Part shown: positions 26,355 through 33,844 of the stretch, in pieces
How the letters are laid out: each line of letters begins with the position of its first letter
Numbering within the stretch: position 1 is the stretch's first letter
DNA from: an uncultured Chlorobiales bacterium
Lineage (GTDB): Bacteria > Bacteroidota > Chlorobiia > Chlorobiales > Chlorobiaceae
NCBI GenBank assembly: GCA_903929135.1
Contig: CAIYTH010000047.1
Span: 1-33,844, forward strand
Reading direction: 5' to 3'
Length of the DNA stretch: 33,844 nt
Program-made: the position numbers and the translations under genes
The notes under the pieces: generated by a model
What the model was told of the DNA's origin: nothing
What the model saw: the letters and a program-made list of their open reading frames with translations, nothing else
The model's database searches: none

Positions 26355-27422
26355 CTATTTCGACTTCCTCACCATGCCATGATCGATCAACTGCTGAAAG
26401 ATCTCTACCATCGACTCCTGCAGCGGACGATAGCTCAATCCCAGTTCACGGACTCCCCGGCTGTTGTCGGCAATCCAGGGAAGATTGACATTGCGGGCGA
26501 TCATCTTTCTCGTCGTCGACTTGACCATGATCGGGAATACCAGCCATACCAGCCACTTGGGCAACGCCCTGCGGGGAATGGGATACTCCTTGCCGAACTC
26601 GGGCAGCAGCGCTGCCGCCATCTCAAGGAAATCGGAGTTGTGGCCTGATACGATATATCGGCCGCCGGCTTCAGGGGTGAAGCCCGCCTTGAAGTGCGCT
26701 TCGGCGAGGTCACGGACATCGACCACGCCCATGCCCCATCGCGTGACGCCGAGCTTCATGGTGCCGTCCCCGAAAAGCTTGATGACACTGAAACTTTCCG
26801 ATGTCGCAAACGGATTGATGCCGGGACCGATGACCATCGACGGGTTGAGCATGACCAGATCCCACCGGTTTTGCCTTCCATGGATTTCCCAGGCCTCCCT
26901 TTCGGCCAACGTCTTGGAATAGGAGTAAGGCTGATGGTCGATGGTCGAAGTGGTATTCCAGACCGCTTCGGTCAATATGCCATTTGGCGCGTTTTTGATA
27001 TCTGCATTGTCGCCAACAATGGCTGCAACGCTTCCAGTCACCACGACGCGCCGGACGGAGGGGGTCCGGGTGGCCTGCTCCAGCACATTGCGCGTGCCGA
27101 GCTTGGCAGGCTCGATGAGCTCCTTCAGCGGATCCTTCACCTTGATACTGAAGGGTGACGCCGTGTGGAACACTAGCTCGCAACCCTCCATGGCCTCTGC
27201 ATAGGAGCCCTCGTCGAGCAGGTCCGCCTTGAAGAACCTTATCGACCCCGGCGCATGCTCCTGCAACCGGTTCAGGTATTTCAGTTTTTCCGGGTCATGC
27301 GGATCACGCACAGGTGCATGGACGGTAAACCCCTCGTCAAGAAGCTTCTTGACGATCCAGCCTGCAACATACCCGGTTGCCCCGGTCACCATCACCGGGC
27401 TGTTTCTGTTGATCGTGGTCAT
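26355..27422 (-). CDS. NAD(P)-dependent reductase of the dihydroflavonol-4-reductase-like extended SDR family
   Basis: A 355-residue extended short-chain dehydrogenase. The nucleotide-binding motif is VTGATGYVAGW (12-22), Arg at PVRDPHD suggests NADP preference, VFHTASPF is the third-strand motif and the catalytic pair is in YSYSKTLAE (YxxxK). VMLNPSMVIGPG is the downstream family block. The substrate cannot be told: relatives act on dihydroflavonols, methylglyoxal or other carbonyls. The start at 27422 has AAGGAG at 5 bp. It is cotranscribed with the TetR gene and may serve in carbonyl detoxification under its control. Confidence 0.88.
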   Translation of the reverse strand: MTTINRNSPVMVTGATGYVAGWIVKKLLDEGFTVHAPVRDPHDPEKLKYLNRLQEHAPGSIRFFKADLLDEGSYAEAMEGCELVFHTASPFSIKVKDPLKELIEPAKLGTRNVLEQATRTPSVRRVVVTGSVAAIVGDNADIKNAPNGILTEAVWNTTSTIDHQPYSYSKTLAEREAWEIHGRQNRWDLVMLNPSMVIGPGINPFATSESFSVIKLFGDGTMKLGVTRWGMGVVDVRDLAEAHFKAGFTPEAGGRYIVSGHNSDFLEMAAALLPEFGKEYPIPRRALPKWLVWLVFPIMVKSTTRKMIARNVNLPWIADNSRGVRELGLSYRPLQESMVEIFQQLIDHGMVRKSK

Positions 27423-27489
27423 GGTTCTCCTTGTTCATGTTCATGTTGCCCGTTGCACTTCGCCTGCCATGAAATGAAGGCGCAACCTC

Positions 27490-27518
27490 AATATAAGAGA
27501 CGCAGCGTCCCGTATCAA
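27490..27518 (-). promoter_or_regulatory. promoter with embedded palindrome for the reductase-tetR operon
   Basis: On the minus strand TTGATA (27513-27518) and TATATT (27490-27495) are separated by exactly 17 bp, a good sigma-70 promoter. The spacer holds the palindrome GACGCTGCGTC (27499-27509), a fitting place for the TetR protein to block RNA polymerase. It lies about 70 bp before the reductase start. Confidence 0.6.
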
Positions 27519-27558
27519 AAAGAAAAAGTCATGGCCTCTTAGACCGGACGTTTTGGGC

Positions 27559-27592
27559 AAAAAAAAGACAAGCCCTCTTACTGACGAGCCTG
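27559..27592 (-). terminator. terminator of ssrA
   Basis: On the minus strand AGGCTC pairs with GGGCTT (two G-T pairs) and is followed by TGTC and eight T. It lies just beyond the tmRNA 3' end. Confidence 0.6.
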
Positions 27593-27599
27593 CCTAAAG

Positions 27600-27999
27600 T
27601 GGAGATGGCGGGAGTCGAACCCGCGTCCAGAACACTGATCGATGCAGTCACCACACTCATCCCCGGTGGTTGTTTTTTCGAAGACCGTTTACATCGCCGG
27701 CAACGTTCGGTCCCTTATCCCTCACATGTATTCATACGCCCCAGTGGGCCTGAACGTATGAATCTTACTTGCGCGAACCGAAGCTCAAGCGCGGGTTATG
27801 CCATCCAGCGCCTTCAGAGTAAGCGCATTCAACGCTGGACGATGGCGTCTGTGTTAACTTTTGTTAATCAGGCAGCCATTGCATACGAATGATCGTCTGC
27901 ATGTATTGTTTACATAGACTTCTTTAACGAGTCCATCCATGCTGAAACTCGGAGTGCAACGACATCTCTCACCTATCCTGTCGAAAGCCTGTCATCCCC
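27600..27999 (-). ncRNA. ssrA: transfer-messenger RNA (tmRNA)
   Basis: The 400-nt minus-strand RNA rescues stalled ribosomes. Its 5' end GGGGATG pairs with CATCTCC at the 3' end to form the tRNA-like acceptor stem; the T arm GCGGG, TTCGACT, CCCGC lies just before. The mRNA-like part encodes ADDHSYAMAA followed by TGA and an overlapping TAA (tag codons around 27870-27905). I recall the C. tepidum tag as ADDYSYAMAA, so this points to Chlorobi. The three bases after the discriminator A are CTT, so the CCA end is not encoded and must be added. Open frames through this region are not genes. Confidence 0.95.
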
Positions 28000-28136
28000 G
28001 CAAAGTCAAAGAACCGTGCCCGTGCACGAGGAGCTATAGATAACCATTCGTGCGAACATTATCAAGAACAATGAATCCCTCCCAATAGGTTCCGCACTCT
28101 TCTACAGATCAACAAAACAGCCTCGTATGATGAAAT

Positions 28137-28280
28137 CAGACACTGTTGGAAATCGTCGTGAGCGATTCGAGTGCAAGGCGGACGGAGCGGAGAAACCGGA
28201 GTGTACACAGTGTACATGAGGATTTCGAGCACCGACCAACGCCGCAATCGGATTGCGCAACAGATTTACAGCGGTGTCGG
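28137..28280 (-). repeat. 144-bp hairpin repeat element, copy 2
   Basis: Same length and core as the copy at 6951-7094. Its terminal arms (28137-28154 with 28263-28280) are self-complementary with four mismatches but differ in sequence from the arms of copy 1. The central palindrome reads TGTACACAGTGTACA instead of ATGTACTTGAGTACAT. It ends directly at the stop codon of yqgE. The remaining spacer, 28000-28136, should hold the ssrA promoter, which I could not place. Confidence 0.85.
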
Positions 28281-28844
28281 TCAGTTCATTCCCGGCATCT
28301 CGGGAGAGTTGGCGATATAGCGGTACTCGCCGCCTTTCGAGCGGACGGTGCGGCTCCACATCCTTTCATACTCTTCGGTGAAGATGAGATCGCTCGACCC
28401 TTCGGCCATGTACCAGGAACCCTCCTCGAACTCCTCCTCGAGCTGCCCGGCGCTCCAACCTGCATACCCGAGGAAGAAACGCACCTCCGAAGGCCTGATG
28501 ACGCCGGTATTGATGAGGTAGCTGAGCTGGTCCTTGTCCCCGCCCCAGAACAGGCCGGGAAGGACCTCCTGCGAACCATCCACGACGTCACCCCTGCTGT
28601 GCAGGAAATGCACCGTATCGACCTGGACCGGTCCACCCATGTGCAGGGGATCCTCGATCTCGTCGAAGCCGGTGATGGCCTCACAGACCTTGAACTCCAT
28701 CGGACGGTTGAGGATGAAGCCGAGAGAACCCTCGTCATTGTGTTCGCAGATGAGCAGCACCGTACGCTTGAAATTCGATTCAAGCAGGTTTGTCGATGCG
28801 ATCAGCAGTTTGCCTGCCTTGAGATTTTCGAATTCGTTCACCAT
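28281..28844 (-). CDS. yqgE: YqgE/AlgH family protein (UPF0301)
   Basis: A 187-residue conserved bacterial protein of unclear biochemical role. Family motifs are visible: GKLLIASTNLLESNFKRTV at the N terminus, LGFILNRPM, MGGPVQ and the block FFLGYAGWSAGQLEEE, with the length expected for the family. Its start is only 3 nt after the bcp stop codon, so it is translated from the bcp transcript. The stop codon touches the hairpin repeat copy 2. Confidence 0.92.
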   Translation of the reverse strand: MVNEFENLKAGKLLIASTNLLESNFKRTVLLICEHNDEGSLGFILNRPMEFKVCEAITGFDEIEDPLHMGGPVQVDTVHFLHSRGDVVDGSQEVLPGLFWGGDKDQLSYLINTGVIRPSEVRFFLGYAGWSAGQLEEEFEEGSWYMAEGSSDLIFTEEYERMWSRTVRSKGGEYRYIANSPEMPGMN

Positions 28845-28847
28845 ACG

Positions 28848-29318
28848 TCAGGTTTTTTGCTCCAGCCACTCGAGCAGTTCAGTGGCATGTGTTTCAGGCT
28901 TAACCTTCGGCCATACCTTTTCAATGTTACCCGTTTCATCGATCAGGTAGGTCACCCGGTTGGTGCCCATATACTCCCGACCCATGAACTTTTTCTTTCC
29001 CCATACTCCGTAGGCTTCGACGATGCTCTTCGCCTCGTCAGACACGAGCCTGAAGGGGAGCTGGAATTTGTCGGCGAATTTGCGGTGGGCTTTTTCGCTG
29101 TCGACGCTCACTCCCAGCACTTCGACGCCCGTCTCTTTGAAATTAGGCAAATTGTCCCGAAAAGAACAAGCCTCCTTCGTGCAACCGGGGGTGTCGTCCT
29201 TCGGGTAGAAGTAGAGGACGACCTTCTTGCCTCGGTACTCTCCCAGGCTCACGGAGTTGCCGTCCTGGTCCTTTGCCGTGAAATCCGGCGCCTTCTGGCC
29301 TGCCTGCAGTAATGACAT
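28848..29318 (-). CDS. bcp: thioredoxin-dependent peroxiredoxin Bcp (PrxQ type)
   Basis: A 156-residue peroxidase that reduces hydrogen peroxide and organic peroxides with thioredoxin. The peroxidatic cysteine is C46 in YPKDDTPGCTKEAC and the resolving cysteine C51 lies five residues on, the atypical two-cysteine arrangement of PrxQ. The N-terminal APDFTAKDQDGN and the GTNRVTYLID block fit the family. It is the first gene of a two-gene operon with yqgE and is divergent from the zinc-ribbon Nudix gene across a 192-bp gap in which no clear regulatory site was found. Confidence 0.95.
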   Translation of the reverse strand: MSLLQAGQKAPDFTAKDQDGNSVSLGEYRGKKVVLYFYPKDDTPGCTKEACSFRDNLPNFKETGVEVLGVSVDSEKAHRKFADKFQLPFRLVSDEAKSIVEAYGVWGKKKFMGREYMGTNRVTYLIDETGNIEKVWPKVKPETHATELLEWLEQKT

Positions 29319-29510
29319 GTCGATCGGGATTGAGGTTCATGAAACCGTTCAGTCGCAAATAATCGGAAGTGTTTGCAAAAAGTTTCACAGATCGCCGACA
29401 GGTTCTTCAATGAGGGATATCCGGCAAGAATTTTTTACCGGGGGCCCGCGTTGGTCTCAAAAAGAGCAGCGATCATCGCTGAAAAGATTTGAAGCAACGA
29501 ACCGAGCAGT

Positions 29511-30008
29511 ATGAAGCCTTACACCTTCTGTCCCTTTTGCGCAACGCCCCTGAACATGGCCTTTGTCGACGGCCGGAATCGCATGACCTGCGCATCGTGC
29601 GGCTGGATCCATTACATCAATCCCCTGCCCGTTGCCCTGGCGCTGACGGTGAACAGCAACAACGAACTCCTGGTGATCCGACGCGCCCACGAACCGGCGT
29701 TCAATGAATGGGCCCTGCCCGGAGGATTCCTCGAGGCCGGAGAAAATCCCGAGGAGGGATGCCTTCGCGAACTCTTCGAGGAGACCTCGCTCGAAGGGAC
29801 CGTGGAGGGGTTGATCGGGGTCTACCACCGGGAGTCCGAACTGTATGGGTCGCTGGTGGTGGTGGCCTACCGTGTAGCCGCAGCACATGAGAACATCGTC
29901 ATCAACCACGAGGTGTTCGAGGCCGGCTTTTACGCTCCCGACCTCCTGCCGCCGGTCAGGATCCCGCTGCACCTGCAGATCATCGAGGAGAGCCGGTGGA
30001 AAAACTGA
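29511..30008 (+). CDS. Nudix hydrolase with N-terminal zinc ribbon
   Basis: A 165-residue protein with a zinc ribbon formed by CPFC (7-10) and CASC (27-30), followed by a Nudix fold. The Nudix box is intact: GGFLEAGENPEEG then RELFEETSL, preceded by NEWALPGG. Zinc-ribbon Nudix proteins include NADH pyrophosphatase NudC, but the NudC signature SQPWPFPxS after the box is missing and the protein is much shorter, so it is a different subgroup of unknown substrate. It converges on the phoR gene with a 15-bp gap and is divergent from bcp. Confidence 0.88.
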   Translation: MKPYTFCPFCATPLNMAFVDGRNRMTCASCGWIHYINPLPVALALTVNSNNELLVIRRAHEPAFNEWALPGGFLEAGENPEEGCLRELFEETSLEGTVEGLIGVYHRESELYGSLVVVAYRVAAAHENIVINHEVFEAGFYAPDLLPPVRIPLHLQIIEESRWKN

Positions 30009-30023
30009 AGCCCGACTGCCAGG

Positions 30024-31790
30024 CTACGCTGCCGGCAGGGTGACGGTGAAAACCGACCCCTGGTTGATACGTGAGCGGACCTGGATGTCCCCTTTGTGCC
30101 CGAGCACGATGTGCTTGACGATCGAGAGGCCGAGACCGGTGCCGCCGAGTTCCCTCGAACGCGCCTTGTCGACGCGGTAGAAGCGTTCGAAGACCCTGTC
30201 AAGGTCGCCCTGGGGGATGCCGATGCCGTTATCCTCCACCTCGATGCTCACGCTTCCCGGGTTGCCGAAAGCCCTTATCCTCACCAGGCCGCTCTTCTCA
30301 TCGACATATTTGACGGCATTATCCACAAGGTTGCGCATCACGACGCCGAAGTAGTTGCTGTCGGCCATGACCGGCGGCAAGCCTTCCGGCACCGCAATCT
30401 CGATCCGTACCCCCTTCTTCTGCGCCGCAGGGCCGAATATTTCCACGCTCTTTTCGATCTGCGACTTCACGTCCACCGGACCGAAGGTATAGACGATCTT
30501 TCCCGACTCGATCCTCGACAGGTCGAGCACGTCGTTGACCAGCGCCGTGAGCTGCTCGCTCTCCTGAAGGATGATGCGCAGGAATGCCGCCGCGTGGTCC
30601 GGATCGTTCATGGCGCCTTCGAGCAGGGTTTCGGTATAGCCCCTGATACTCGCCAGCGGCGTCCTGAGCTCGTGCGATACGCTCGATACGAAATCGCGCC
30701 GCATCCTTTCGAGGTTGCGCAACCGGGTGATGTCGTTGATCACCAGCACCGTGCCGTCAAAGCGGTCTCCCTGCATCACGGGCACCGCGCTGACCTTCAG
30801 GACGCGCTCCCCCTTCGAGGTCATGGCCGTCAGCTCCTCCCCGAAAAGCCTGTTGCCGTTTGCCTGTACCCGTTCGAACAGCTCGCGCATCGTCCTGTCC
30901 GCGATCTGCTTGACCGGCATGGCGCGGTTCATGGCGCCCTCGATCGGAAAGAGCCTCGACGCGGCAGGATTGACCAGGACGACCTCACCGGCGTCGTTGG
31001 TAACGATGATGGCCTCGCGGATGCTCGAAAGCACCTCCCGCAACCACTCCTCCTGCCGGCTCATCCTGACGATCTCGTCAGCCATGTAGTTGAATGCCAG
31101 CGAAAGCCGCCCGATCTCGTCAGGGCGCTTTGCCGCTATCCTGATGCCCGTTTCGCCGTGCAGGAACCGGTCGGATGCCTCGGCGATGCGCTCGAGCGGA
31201 CGGGAAAGGAAAAATGCGGAGAGGGTACCTGCGACGAGCGAGATGAGCAGCGCCCAGAGCAGGCCGCCTTCGATGCCGTTACGAACCTCGGCTTCGAGCA
31301 TGCGGATGTCGCGGAGCGGCTTGGCGAAGCGGAGTACTCCCCATCGTTCAGGCGTGCCGACGGGCATGGCCAGGTACATCATCTCTTCCCTGACGGTTTC
31401 GCTGTACCTGATCGATTCGCCGAATCCTCCGGCAAGGGCATCGCGCACCTCCGTGCGGTTCGCATGGTTCTGCAGGAATGCAAGCCGGCCGGCATCGACG
31501 TAGGAGTCGCCGATCACAGTGCCGTCGAGGTCGATCAGTGTAACCCGGACGTCGAGGGCTTTGCCTACCCTGGTGGCCCACTGTTCGGATAGGGCGACAT
31601 CCCGCCACTCGGGAGGTCGTTCGGCAAGCATTTCACTGTTGAGCCGGAGCTCGCGCTGGAGATCGGTGCGCACCCCCCTGATGAACAGCTCGCGCAACTG
31701 GCGTCCCTGGTAGACGTAGCTGAAGGAGAGGGAAAAAAAGACAATCAGGCCGAAGAAGGCGCCGAGCCTGATCGAGAGCCTACCCTGCAT
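30024..31790 (-). CDS. phoR: PhoR-like sensor histidine kinase
   Basis: A 588-residue membrane kinase. Layout: transmembrane helix about 8-27, extracytoplasmic sensor about 28-174, second helix about 175-197, HAMP domain (197-247), PAS domain (250-355; LVNPAASRLF), HisKA with phosphorylated H373 in SHELRTPL, and the ATPase domain with NLVDNAVKY, DNGIGIP and GGTGLGLSIVKH. This order matches PhoR-type kinases of phosphate control, which often have only a short loop; the sizeable sensor domain leaves the stimulus open. It overlaps the response regulator gene by 11 bp. No phosphate transport genes are inside the window, so the Pho assignment is by similarity only. Confidence 0.88.
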   Translation of the reverse strand: MQGRLSIRLGAFFGLIVFFSLSFSYVYQGRQLRELFIRGVRTDLQRELRLNSEMLAERPPEWRDVALSEQWATRVGKALDVRVTLIDLDGTVIGDSYVDAGRLAFLQNHANRTEVRDALAGGFGESIRYSETVREEMMYLAMPVGTPERWGVLRFAKPLRDIRMLEAEVRNGIEGGLLWALLISLVAGTLSAFFLSRPLERIAEASDRFLHGETGIRIAAKRPDEIGRLSLAFNYMADEIVRMSRQEEWLREVLSSIREAIIVTNDAGEVVLVNPAASRLFPIEGAMNRAMPVKQIADRTMRELFERVQANGNRLFGEELTAMTSKGERVLKVSAVPVMQGDRFDGTVLVINDITRLRNLERMRRDFVSSVSHELRTPLASIRGYTETLLEGAMNDPDHAAAFLRIILQESEQLTALVNDVLDLSRIESGKIVYTFGPVDVKSQIEKSVEIFGPAAQKKGVRIEIAVPEGLPPVMADSNYFGVVMRNLVDNAVKYVDEKSGLVRIRAFGNPGSVSIEVEDNGIGIPQGDLDRVFERFYRVDKARSRELGGTGLGLSIVKHIVLGHKGDIQVRSRINQGSVFTVTLPAA

Positions 31791-32490
31791 TGCGCTGATC
31801 CCCGGTTTCGTCGAATTTGTAGCCGAGACCCCGCACGGTCAGGATCTTCCTGCCGCAGTCGCCGAGCTTTTCGCGCAGCCGGGTCACGTGGGTGTCGATG
31901 GTCCGCGTGTTGATCTCCTTGTCCACGTCCCAGACGTCGCTGAGCAGCACTTCACGGCTCTGCGCCTGCCCCTTGCGTTTCATCAGGAGCGTCAGGAGCT
32001 TGAACTCCATCAGCGTCAGGATAAGCGGCTGGCCGTCGAGCGTGGCGGTATGGCGGCCGATGTCGATCTCGATGCCTTCGGAGCGCAGCACCTCCTGCAC
32101 CTCGTGGCGGTGGCGCCGGTCCCGTTTCAGGATGGCCCTGATCCTGAGGTTGAGCTCCCTCGGGCTGAAGGGCTTGACCACGTAATCGTCGATGCCGAGT
32201 TCGAAGCCGAGCACCTTGTCGATCTCCTCCCCTTTGGCCGTGAGCATGACGATGGGCAGGTCTCCCCAGAGCGCATTCTGACGGATTTTCCGGCACACAT
32301 CGAAGCCGTCCATGCCCGGCAGCATGATGTCAAGCAGCACGAGGCTGAACGCATGCTCCCGAAGCTCGAACATGGCATCCTCGCCGCTTGCTGCATGCCG
32401 GCATTCATATCCGGCCTTTTCCAGGTTGTACTTGAGGAGTCCGGCAAGGTTCCGGTCATCTTCAACGATCAGGATGGAGGGGTCTGGCAT
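31780..32490 (-). CDS. phoB: PhoB-like response regulator (OmpR family)
   Basis: A 236-residue two-domain regulator. The receiver domain shows D11/D12, phosphorylated D54 in LLDIMLPG, T84 and K106 in VVKPFSP. The C-terminal winged helix (about 140-228) has LTLMEFKLLTLLM, RTIDTHVTRLREKL and ILTVRGLGYKF, typical of OmpR/PhoB DNA-binding domains. It partners the overlapping sensor kinase downstream. Start ATG at 32490 has no clear ribosome binding site. The gap to the ABC ATPase gene is 30 bp, so the three genes may be read together. Confidence 0.9.
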   Translation of the reverse strand: MPDPSILIVEDDRNLAGLLKYNLEKAGYECRHAASGEDAMFELREHAFSLVLLDIMLPGMDGFDVCRKIRQNALWGDLPIVMLTAKGEEIDKVLGFELGIDDYVVKPFSPRELNLRIRAILKRDRRHRHEVQEVLRSEGIEIDIGRHTATLDGQPLILTLMEFKLLTLLMKRKGQAQSREVLLSDVWDVDKEINTRTIDTHVTRLREKLGDCGRKILTVRGLGYKFDETGDQRNAG

Positions 32491-32520
32491 GCTGCTTACG
32501 GTTTTTGCGCTTTGCGCGGT

Positions 32521-33486
32521 TCAGGTGATTTTCCAGCAGGCAGCCTGGTGGCCGGGCTCATACTCGAGCAGGGGCGGCTGGGCTTCGCGGCAGTGGCTGT
32601 CGGCCAGCGGGCAGCGACCGGCGAAACGGCAGCCCTCGGGAAGCCTTGTGGCGCTTGGCACGTTGCCCTCGATGACGTTCAGTCGCTCCTTCCGGGCGCC
32701 GAGCCTCGGTATGGATTTCAGGAGCCCCCTGGTGTAGGGGTGGAGCGGATTTTCGAAGATATGCCTCACCGTGCCGCTCTCGGCCACCCGTGAAGCATAC
32801 ATGACCACAACCTCCTCACACAGTTCTGCGACGACGCCGAAGTCGTGCGTGATGAGCATGACGCTCATGCCCGTCTCGGCGCGAAGACGCCCGAGCAGTT
32901 CAAGGATCTGGGCCTGCACGGTAACATCGAGGGCAGTTGTCGGCTCGTCGGCGATCAGGAGTTCGGGTCCGCAGGAGAGGGCCATGGCGATCATGACGCG
33001 TTGCCGCATGCCGCCGGACATCTCGTGCGGATAGGAGTCGATGCGTTCCGACGGGTTCGGAATGCCGACCAGGTTCAACAGCTCGACGGCCTGGCGGCGG
33101 GCTTCAGGTTTCCCGACGTCTCGGTGGGTCCGGATCTGCTCCATGATCTGGGCTCCGCAGGTGTACACCGGGTTGAGGGAGCTCATGGGCTCCTGGAAGA
33201 TCATGGCGATCTCATTGCCCCTGATCCGGCGCATCTCATCTTCGGTGGCACCGACGATGCTCTTGCCTTTCCAGATGATGTCGCCCCCGGCGAAATAGCC
33301 GGGTGGCATCGGTACGAGGCGCATGATCGATAGCGCGGTCACGGACTTGCCGCAACCGGACTCCCCGATGATGCCGATGGTGCGGTTCCTGCCGAGCGAG
33401 AAGCTGACGCCGTCGACGGCTTTGGCGATGCCGTCGTCAGTGTTGTACCAGGTCTTCAGATCCCTTACTTCGAGAATTCGATCCAT
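32521..33486 (-). CDS. oligopeptide/dipeptide-type ABC transporter ATPase (OppD/DppD family)
   Basis: A 321-residue ATPase that would drive peptide or nickel import, or a related ABC system. Walker A is GESGCGKS (41-48), the Q-loop [11 protein letters not shown], signature MSGGMRQR, Walker [13 protein letters not shown] and switch [10 protein letters not shown]. The C-terminal oligopeptide-transporter domain is present, including HPYTRGLL and the cysteine-bearing block [17 protein letters not shown] at 33486 is chosen because the product then begins with the family start [11 protein letters not shown]; upstream open frame has no similarity. Partner permeases are not in the window. Confidence 0.92.
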   Translation of the reverse strand: MDRILEVRDLKTWYNTDDGIAKAVDGVSFSLGRNRTIGIIGESGCGKSVTALSIMRLVPMPPGYFAGGDIIWKGKSIVGATEDEMRRIRGNEIAMIFQEPMSSLNPVYTCGAQIMEQIRTHRDVGKPEARRQAVELLNLVGIPNPSERIDSYPHEMSGGMRQRVMIAMALSCGPELLIADEPTTALDVTVQAQILELLGRLRAETGMSVMLITHDFGVVAELCEEVVVMYASRVAESGTVRHIFENPLHPYTRGLLKSIPRLGARKERLNVIEGNVPSATRLPEGCRFAGRCPLADSHCREAQPPLLEYEPGHQAACWKIT

Positions 33487-33844
33487 AGAAAATTGTTCAG
33501 CCCGAAGGCGGATTGCCGCTTCGGCCCGACACCACCGTTCGCTGAATGCCGTCAGGGAGCCGTTGCCGTTGCTCAAGTTACGATAACGATACGGGAGAAA
33601 ACCAGTGGCAGGAAGGCCATATGGTTTTGTTTGCAGAAAATTCACAAACCGGAGAGGCGAAGTGCGTTGCGAGAGTGCCGTCGCCGACCCTGCATGGTGA
33701 TCAAGTTACGCATTTAAGCCAATGCGGAAAACAGCGAGTTGTCCCTGACTCCGGGTTCAACTGAAAAGCTGCCTCGAACCGTTGCCGATCGGCCATGCAT
33801 AAACCGGCAGCCCTGTTCCGAAGCCTTTGTGAAAGTTTTGCAAC
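33487..33844. other. upstream region of the ABC ATPase gene with no recognised feature
   Basis: The last 358 bp hold short overlapping open frames only. I see no gene, strong hairpin or repeat shared with the rest of the window. It should contain the promoter of the ABC ATPase gene. Confidence 0.5.

Noticed and set aside
27599-27892. 97-codon plus-strand frame
   Set aside because: It lies within the tmRNA gene on the opposite strand.

Overview
The window is about 33.8 kb of GC-rich bacterial DNA, most likely from a green sulfur bacterium (Chlorobi, Chlorobium group). The best marker is the tmRNA gene at 27.6-28.0 kb. Its tag reads ADDHSYAMAA, one residue from what I remember as the Chlorobium tepidum tag (ADDYSYAMAA). 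Two dispersed repeat families, a ferredoxin-fused sulfite reductase and weak ribosome binding sites in front of many genes also fit, but the assignment rests mainly on the tag.

Left third (1-16.3 kb): sulfur assimilation. After the tail of a cysK gene and about 0.9 kb of mostly non-coding DNA comes a sulfate ABC importer (binding protein, CysT, CysW, CysA) on the plus strand. It converges on a minus-strand operon that turns sulfate into sulfide: ferredoxin-type sulfite reductase, TusA-like carrier, APS reductase (CysH), CysD, and CysN with a divergent CysC-like tail. A strong bidirectional terminator separates the two. An unusual tRNA-Cys-like gene lies about 60 bp upstream of the sulfite reductase, in the same orientation. 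Divergent from that operon are a cystathionine gamma-synthase/lyase, a second complete CysK and a thiSGHF thiazole cluster, followed by a DUF169 gene. Sulfate is thus imported, activated, reduced to sulfide, fixed as cysteine and partly passed to methionine and thiamine synthesis.

Middle (16.3-25.1 kb): minus-strand genes. A MutT-type Nudix hydrolase is followed by sucA-sucB-lpd, a full NAD-linked 2-oxoglutarate dehydrogenase, which is unexpected in an organism with a reductive TCA cycle. After a strong hairpin come a NusG-paralog antiterminator and recQ.

Right third (25.1-33.8 kb): a 0.5 kb stretch of dispersed repeats, an SDR-type reductase with its TetR regulator, ssrA, YqgE, the peroxiredoxin Bcp, a zinc-ribbon Nudix protein, a PhoR/PhoB two-component pair and an oligopeptide-type ABC ATPase.

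The most unusual structures are the tRNA-Cys-like gene before the sulfite reductase, overlapping alternative hairpins before the sulfate-binding protein, paired palindromes between the two sulfur operons, and a 144-bp hairpin element present twice, each time ending at the stop codon of a minus-strand gene.
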